Assembly: GCA_002719425.1 (NCBI GenBank)
Contig: PBHA01000010.1
Location: 20,740-31,388, forward strand
From: Chloroflexota bacterium
Lineage (GTDB): Bacteria > Chloroflexota > Dehalococcoidia > UBA1151 > TMED-70
Length of the DNA stretch: 10,649 nt
Reading direction: 5' to 3'
Shown here in pieces: positions 7,416 through 10,649 of this stretch (positions are counted from its first letter, which is position 1; every line of letters starts with the position of its first letter). The notes under the pieces were generated by a model, which saw only the letters and a program-made list of their open reading frames with translations, was not told the origin of the DNA and made no database searches. The translations under genes and the position numbers were made by a program.

Positions 7416-7850
7416 TTAAGCTCCATATTCTCGTTTAGCAACTGAAAGGTTAACAAAGGTTTCAGTTCTAATTATTCCATCTATTGAACCAATATCTAAT
7501 CTGATAAAATTCCCCAATTCCTCAGAGCTTTCAAGTGCAACTAGACAAAATATATCATAACTTCCAGTTGTAGCTATTACCCATCTAGTATGTTCAAGTG
7601 AAGCAATTTTATTTGAGATATCGGTAACTTTGTCTGGTTCGCATTGAACTCCTATTAGTGCTTCAGAAAAAAAACCTAATTTTTTAGGATCTGAAGCAGC
7701 AACTATAGAAATAGTTTTTGAATCTAATAGATTTTTCACTCTACGTCTTACAGTTCCCTCACTTACTTCAAGTTCTCTTGCCATCTGAGCATTAGAAAGC
7801 CTTCCATCTTGCCCAAGCATAGATACTATTTTTCTGTCTATTTGATCCAT
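7416..7850 (-). CDS. Lrp/AsnC family transcriptional regulator
   Basis: This 144-residue protein has the standard Lrp/AsnC layout: an N-terminal winged helix-turn-helix (DQIDRKIVSML, then the HTH at about residues 18-39 with recognition helix SEGTVRRRVK) and a C-terminal RAM ligand-binding domain (about 62-140) containing the TTGSYDIFCLV strand. Members sense amino acids or related small molecules and bind DNA as dimers or octamers. It is the first gene of the probable aspS-tig-clpP operon, 17 bp before aspS, and faces the HesB-like gene across a 160-bp gap. Autoregulation is typical of the family. The neighbour aspS makes aspartate or asparagine a reasonable but unproven effector. No Shine-Dalgarno sequence is seen before the ATG at 7850. 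Confidence 0.93.
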   Translation of the reverse strand: MDQIDRKIVSMLGQDGRLSNAQMARELEVSEGTVRRRVKNLLDSKTISIVAASDPKKLGFFSEALIGVQCEPDKVTDISNKIASLEHTRWVIATTGSYDIFCLVALESSEELGNFIRLDIGSIDGIIRTETFVNLSVAKREYGA

Positions 7851-7880
7851 ATGAACTAATTTTTTATATTTGATAAAAAT

Positions 7881-7886
7881 ATTATA
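7881..7886 (-). promoter_or_regulatory. -10 box for the regulator-aspS-tig-clpP operon
   Basis: A perfect TATAAT on the minus strand lies 30 bases before the ATG at 7850, predicting a transcript start near 7874 and a leader of about 25 bases. No good -35 box is seen at 16-18 bp spacing, so the call rests on the -10 match and the position. Confidence 0.5.
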
Positions 7887-7937
7887 CCTATAAAAATAGA
7901 GCTAAGAACTATTTAAAATTTGGTTTTTATGAGATGT

Positions 7938-7948
7938 AATCATTGATT
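7938..7948. promoter_or_regulatory. small palindrome in the divergent region, possible operator
   Basis: AATCA-T-TGATT is a perfect 5-bp inverted repeat around one base. It lies between the two divergent -10 boxes and upstream of the plus-strand one, where an operator could act on both promoters. Its AT-rich form is compatible with Lrp-family sites, but an 11-bp match in such AT-rich DNA could be chance. Confidence 0.25.
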
Positions 7949-7971
7949 TATTTGAAAAAAATAAAGTAGAA

Positions 7972-7977
7972 TATAAT
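7972..7977 (+). promoter_or_regulatory. -10 box for the HesB-like gene
   Basis: A perfect TATAAT lies 33 bases before the TTG at 8011. TTGATT (7943) and TTGAAA (7952) are upstream, but at spacings of 23 and 14 bp that are not standard, so the -35 is unclear. Confidence 0.5.
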
Positions 7978-8010
7978 TACTTTGAAAAAATATAACCATT
8001 GGAGAGTAAA

Positions 8011-8448
8011 TTGTTAGATTCAGATCAGATTGTAACTTATACAGAGGTTGCAAGCATAAAACTTCAAGAAATAATGAAGGAACAGGGCAATGAAGACAAC
8101 TATCTTAGAGTTTCAATAAATGAAGGTCCAGGTGGAGGTTTTGAGTATGTTTTTGGTCTTGTTGAAAAACCTGAGTCCGACGATATAGTTATTGATTCAA
8201 CTGTCAAAACTGTTGTAGATCCTGCAAGTCTTAAGTTTGTTGAAGGATCAAATATTGATTATGTTGAAGGTTTTCAAAGATCTGGTTTTGTTATTTCTAA
8301 CCCAAACTTCCAAGGAGGAGGATGCGGAGGCGGAGGCGGAGCCTGCGGATGTGGAGGCGGAGCTGAAAATTCTGGAGGATGTGGAAGTCAAGCACAAGGT
8401 CAATCATCAGGTGGTTGCGGTGGTGGAGCCTGTGGTTGCCAAGAATAA
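8011..8448 (+). CDS. HesB/IscA-like Fe-S protein with Gly/Cys-rich tail
   Basis: Residues about 7-99 match the A-type Fe-S carrier/HesB fold (IVTYTEVASIKLQEIM, then VDPASLKFVEGSNIDYVEGF, SGFVISNPN). A-type proteins pass Fe-S clusters to apoproteins using one Cys in a GGCSGF-like loop and a C-terminal CGC. Here the loop is GPGGGFEY (39-46), so the first ligand Cys is absent. After NPN (97-99) comes a 46-residue tail with Cys at 105, 112, 114, 124, 136, 141 and 143, in which ACGC occurs twice. The start chosen is TTG 8011, giving 145 residues, because GGAG at 8001-8004 is correctly placed for it; the in-frame TTG at 7999 overlaps that site. The next gene is a ferredoxin, consistent with an Fe-S role. 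Whether this tail binds a cluster or another metal is unknown. Confidence 0.85.
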   Translation: MLDSDQIVTYTEVASIKLQEIMKEQGNEDNYLRVSINEGPGGGFEYVFGLVEKPESDDIVIDSTVKTVVDPASLKFVEGSNIDYVEGFQRSGFVISNPNFQGGGCGGGGGACGCGGGAENSGGCGSQAQGQSSGGCGGGACGCQE

Positions 8449-8450
8449 AA

Positions 8451-8474
8451 GTTAGTTAATCCGTATTAAATAAC
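8451..8474. repeat. imperfect inverted repeat after the HesB-like gene
   Basis: Arms GTTAGTTAAT and ATTAAATAAC pair with one mismatch around the loop CCGT, starting two bases after the stop codon. It could be a weak terminator hairpin or an operator ahead of the ferredoxin. No T-run follows directly, so an intrinsic terminator is not well supported. Confidence 0.35.
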
Positions 8475-8498
8475 GATATCTATAAAATTCAATTTTCA

Positions 8499-8504
8499 TA
8501 TAAT
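8499..8504 (+). promoter_or_regulatory. -10 box for the ferredoxin gene
   Basis: A perfect TATAAT lies 32 bases before the ATG at 8537, the same placement as the other -10 boxes in this window. No clear -35 box is seen. This supports separate transcription of the ferredoxin, although read-through from the HesB-like gene is possible. Confidence 0.45.
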
Positions 8505-8523
8505 TTATAGAGAAATAAGAGAA

Positions 8524-8534
8524 AAGGTGACCTT
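8524..8534 (+). promoter_or_regulatory. palindromic ribosome binding site of the ferredoxin gene
   Basis: AAGGT-G-ACCTT is a perfect 5-bp inverted repeat whose left arm is the Shine-Dalgarno sequence (AAGG, nine bases before the ATG at 8537). The one-base centre is too small for an RNA hairpin, so any function would be at the DNA level. It may be chance. Confidence 0.45.
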
Positions 8535-8536
8535 AT

Positions 8537-8803
8537 ATGAGTTATATCATAGGTAAAGCTTGTGTAAATGTAATGGATGGAGCTTGCGTGGATGTATGTC
8601 CAGTTGATTGCATTTATTCCAAACCAGGAGATAATCAATTATTTATCAATCCTGAAGAATGTATTGATTGTGCCGCTTGCGAACCTGTATGTCCTGAAAG
8701 TGCCATTTTTGCAGAAGATGATGTTCCAGATGATCAAAAAGAGTTCATAGAAATTAATTATGATTATGATTTTGACGATTCAGAACCTGGGCATAACATT
8801 TAG
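8537..8803 (+). CDS. fdxA: 7Fe (3Fe-4S/4Fe-4S) ferredoxin
   Basis: This 88-residue electron carrier matches seven-iron ferredoxins. By comparison with Azotobacter ferredoxin I, Cys9, Cys17 and Cys52 should hold the 3Fe-4S cluster, and Cys21, Cys42, Cys45 and Cys48 the 4Fe-4S cluster. Cys25 corresponds to the extra free Cys (Azotobacter Cys24). The motifs CVDVCPVDCIY and CIDCAACEPVCP are clear, and the EDDVPDDQKEF segment and acidic C-terminus are usual for the group. The partner reductase or oxidase is not in the window. It sits 88 bp after the HesB-like gene and ends 12 bp from the convergent ABC transporter. The ATG at 8537 has AAGG at 8524-8527. Confidence 0.95.
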   Translation: MSYIIGKACVNVMDGACVDVCPVDCIYSKPGDNQLFINPEECIDCAACEPVCPESAIFAEDDVPDDQKEFIEINYDYDFDDSEPGHNI

Positions 8804-8815
8804 AAAATAATTCTT

Positions 8816-10612
8816 CTAATCATCGAAAGAAGAGTAATTTAAGTCATATAATCTGCTGTAAAGTCCTTTATTCCTCAAAAGTTCTTCATGTGAACCAATT
8901 TCTTCTATTGATCCTGCGTTCAAAACTATTATTTTATGACATTTTCTAACTGTAGCTAATCTATGAGCAATTGTAATAGATGTCCTGTTTTGTAATAAAA
9001 CATCCAAAGCTTTTTGTATTTTTTTCTCCGTGTATGAATCTATGGACGAAGTAGCTTCATCTAAAATCAAGTACTGTGTGTCTGCAACAAGAGCACGTAA
9101 AATACTTAGTAACTGTCTTTGACCCATGGATAGGTCGGACCCTCTTTGTCCTATTATCGTATCGAATCTATTGTCCAATGAATCAATAAACTCCATCATT
9201 CCAAGTTCTTCTGTTGCTTTTTCAACTTCAACCAATGAAACATTTTCATTCCCATACTTCACATTGTCTAAAATAGTTCCTGAAAATAGAAATGGATCTT
9301 GTAAAACCATTCCAACTTTTTTACCTATATACTCTTGAGAAAGCTTTCTAATTTCTACTCCACCAAGAATTACTTTGCCTTTGTTTGTGTCATAAAATCT
9401 ATGGATTAAGTTAGAAATAGTTGACTTTCCTGCACCAGTAGGTCCTACTATACCAATTCTTTCACCATTCTCTATTGATAAGTTAAAATCTCTTAAAATA
9501 TAATTTCGCTCCACATAAGCAAAAGAAACGTTTTCGAACTTAATTGATCCGTCAAGTGGGCAATCTAAAGGCTTTTTGGGATCCTTGATAGTAACAGGAA
9601 TATCTAGAACTTCAAATATCCTATACCCTGACGCCATAGCTCTTTGCATTGAATTATATTGCATAGAAATTGTTCTTATAGGATCAAAAAATCTTTGTAC
9701 AAGTAACATATAAGCAACCATAACTCCGGCCGTTATCTTATCATTTATAACCAAGTTTGCACCAACAATTATTATTATTGCAAAAGATATTCCAGTCAAT
9801 GTTTCTACTGTTGGTAGCATCAGGCTAGAAAATTTTGAAGCGCGAAGTTGAGCTTTTAGCAAGTCATTAGCTTTTTTCTCGTAAACATCAGCATTAAATT
9901 GTTGTCTGTTAAATGATTGAATTGTTCTAATACCATTAATGTTTTCTGCAAGATATGAAGTTGCAGCTGAACTCTTAACTCTTGCATCTAAAAAAGCTTC
10001 TCTTGCTTTGGGTAACCAAAACATTCTAATTATCAGCATCAATGGCATTACAAGAAGTGTTAGTATCCCAAGTTGCAAATTCATACTTAATAGTACAGTT
10101 ATAATTCCACAAATTAATACAAAATCTCCAATAGCAAAAACTGACATTTGTAGTGCCTCTTGCATTGCTGCTACGTCTCCCTGTAATCTAGACATTAATC
10201 TTCCGACATCTGTCTTATCCATAAAAGAAATAGAAACATCTTGGAGATGCATAAACATTTTTTTTCTTAGATCCAGAAGAATATTTTCTCCAACTTTTTC
10301 TATTATTGAGTCTGACAGAAAAATAGATGAAGAAACAATTATAGCCAATCCCAAAAATTGTAATAGACCTATCAAAATAGAATTTTTTACTTGGTCTATA
10401 TCTTGGCAAGATGATCCAATTAAGCAGTCCGATTTATCAATTAAATTCTTAACTACTAAAGGAATAAGTAATGAAGCACCAGTCAAAAGTAGTATGAAAA
10501 AAAATCCAAGTAAAACATCTTTTTTATAAACCATTACATATGGCATAAATCTCTTAATTATATTGTAGTCAAAGGATCTAGATCTTATATCCTCATCAGA
10601 TAAACTAACCAT
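8816..10612 (-). CDS. ABC exporter half-transporter (permease-ATPase fusion)
   Basis: This 598-residue protein has the MsbA/BmrA/multidrug exporter layout. About six membrane helices lie between residues 33 and 306 (clear ones near 33-54, 79-99, 157-177, 181-200 and 268-290), and an ATPase domain spans about 355-590. Walker A is GPTGAGKST (390-398), the Q-loop Gln438, the signature LSMGQ (494-498), Walker B YLILDEAT with Glu519, the D-loop SSIDS and the H-loop His550, so it should be catalytically competent. Two half-units must dimerise; only one gene is here, so it is a homodimer or has a distant partner. The predicted outer loop after helix 1 has Cys63 and Cys69, which might form a disulfide. 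The substrate cannot be told. The ATG at 10612 has only a weak GAAAG-like site. It converges on the ferredoxin gene. Confidence 0.94.
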   Translation of the reverse strand: MVSLSDEDIRSRSFDYNIIKRFMPYVMVYKKDVLLGFFFILLLTGASLLIPLVVKNLIDKSDCLIGSSCQDIDQVKNSILIGLLQFLGLAIIVSSSIFLSDSIIEKVGENILLDLRKKMFMHLQDVSISFMDKTDVGRLMSRLQGDVAAMQEALQMSVFAIGDFVLICGIITVLLSMNLQLGILTLLVMPLMLIIRMFWLPKAREAFLDARVKSSAATSYLAENINGIRTIQSFNRQQFNADVYEKKANDLLKAQLRASKFSSLMLPTVETLTGISFAIIIIVGANLVINDKITAGVMVAYMLLVQRFFDPIRTISMQYNSMQRAMASGYRIFEVLDIPVTIKDPKKPLDCPLDGSIKFENVSFAYVERNYILRDFNLSIENGERIGIVGPTGAGKSTISNLIHRFYDTNKGKVILGGVEIRKLSQEYIGKKVGMVLQDPFLFSGTILDNVKYGNENVSLVEVEKATEELGMMEFIDSLDNRFDTIIGQRGSDLSMGQRQLLSILRALVADTQYLILDEATSSIDSYTEKKIQKALDVLLQNRTSITIAHRLATVRKCHKIIVLNAGSIEEIGSHEELLRNKGLYSRLYDLNYSSFDD

Positions 10613-10643
10613 ATTAAACTTTCAACTCTGGATTTATTTGCAT

Positions 10644-10649
10644 ATTATA
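10644..10649 (-). promoter_or_regulatory. -10 box for the ABC exporter gene
   Basis: TATAAT on the minus strand at the very end of the window lies 31 bases before the ATG at 10612. The -35 region is outside the window. Confidence 0.4.

Noticed and set aside
8237..8455. Second frame across the Gly/Cys-rich tail as a separate small protein or a frameshift of the HesB-like gene
   Set aside because: The main frame continues the HesB fold smoothly through NPN into the Cys tail with CGC motifs; the other frame has only a repetitive Glu/Ala/Val composition from the same repeats.
9939..10529. Plus-strand 196-codon open frame inside the ABC exporter
   Set aside because: It is antisense to a strongly conserved membrane-ATPase gene, its residues show no recognisable family, and low stop density opposite the coding frame explains it.

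Overview
The window is a strongly AT-rich, gene-dense piece of bacterial chromosome with ten protein-coding genes, mostly housekeeping. The short gaps, a 4-bp gene overlap, convergent genes 2 and 12 bp apart, and brief gene lists per transcript suggest a streamlined, probably free-living aquatic bacterium. From remembered family variants (the EF-P loop, the PurN-like HPALP motif, the HesB-like GPGGGF motif, a 7Fe ferredoxin and the aspS-tig-clpP order) I lean towards an AT-rich Chloroflexota lineage such as marine SAR202. This is inference; a low-GC marine actinobacterium is the main alternative. No rRNA, tRNA, mobile element, CRISPR array or prophage sequence was seen.

Left part, plus strand (1-3633): the 3' part of topA (cut by the window edge), a XerC/D-type tyrosine recombinase, elongation factor P, and a PurN-like formyltransferase overlapping the end of efp. 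The topA-xer neighbourhood is a familiar bacterial arrangement, and the last two genes look co-transcribed.

Middle part, minus strand (7850 down to 3636): a probable operon in the order Lrp/AsnC regulator, aspS, tig, clpP. Its gaps are 17 bp, a 4-bp ATGA overlap and 44 bp. It links aspartyl-tRNA synthesis with ribosome-associated folding (trigger factor) and proteolysis (ClpP). The clpP end faces the formyltransferase end with 2 bp between them, so clpX is not here.

Right part: divergent from the regulator lies a HesB/IscA-like Fe-S protein with an unusual Gly/Cys-rich tail, then a 7Fe ferredoxin, both on the plus strand. An ABC exporter half-transporter on the minus strand converges on the ferredoxin. 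The regulator/HesB intergenic region (7851-8010) carries back-to-back TATAAT boxes and a small palindrome. TATAAT boxes also precede the ferredoxin and the ABC gene at nearly the same distance from the start codon.

I found no clear new multi-gene system. The most interesting points are within proteins: the HesB-like protein that lacks the first cluster-ligand Cys and has seven tail Cys, AspRS residues predicting a tRNA-non-discriminating enzyme next to an AsnC-family regulator, an Ala/Pro-rich EF-P loop around the modifiable lysine, and a degenerate zinc-binding tail on TopA.
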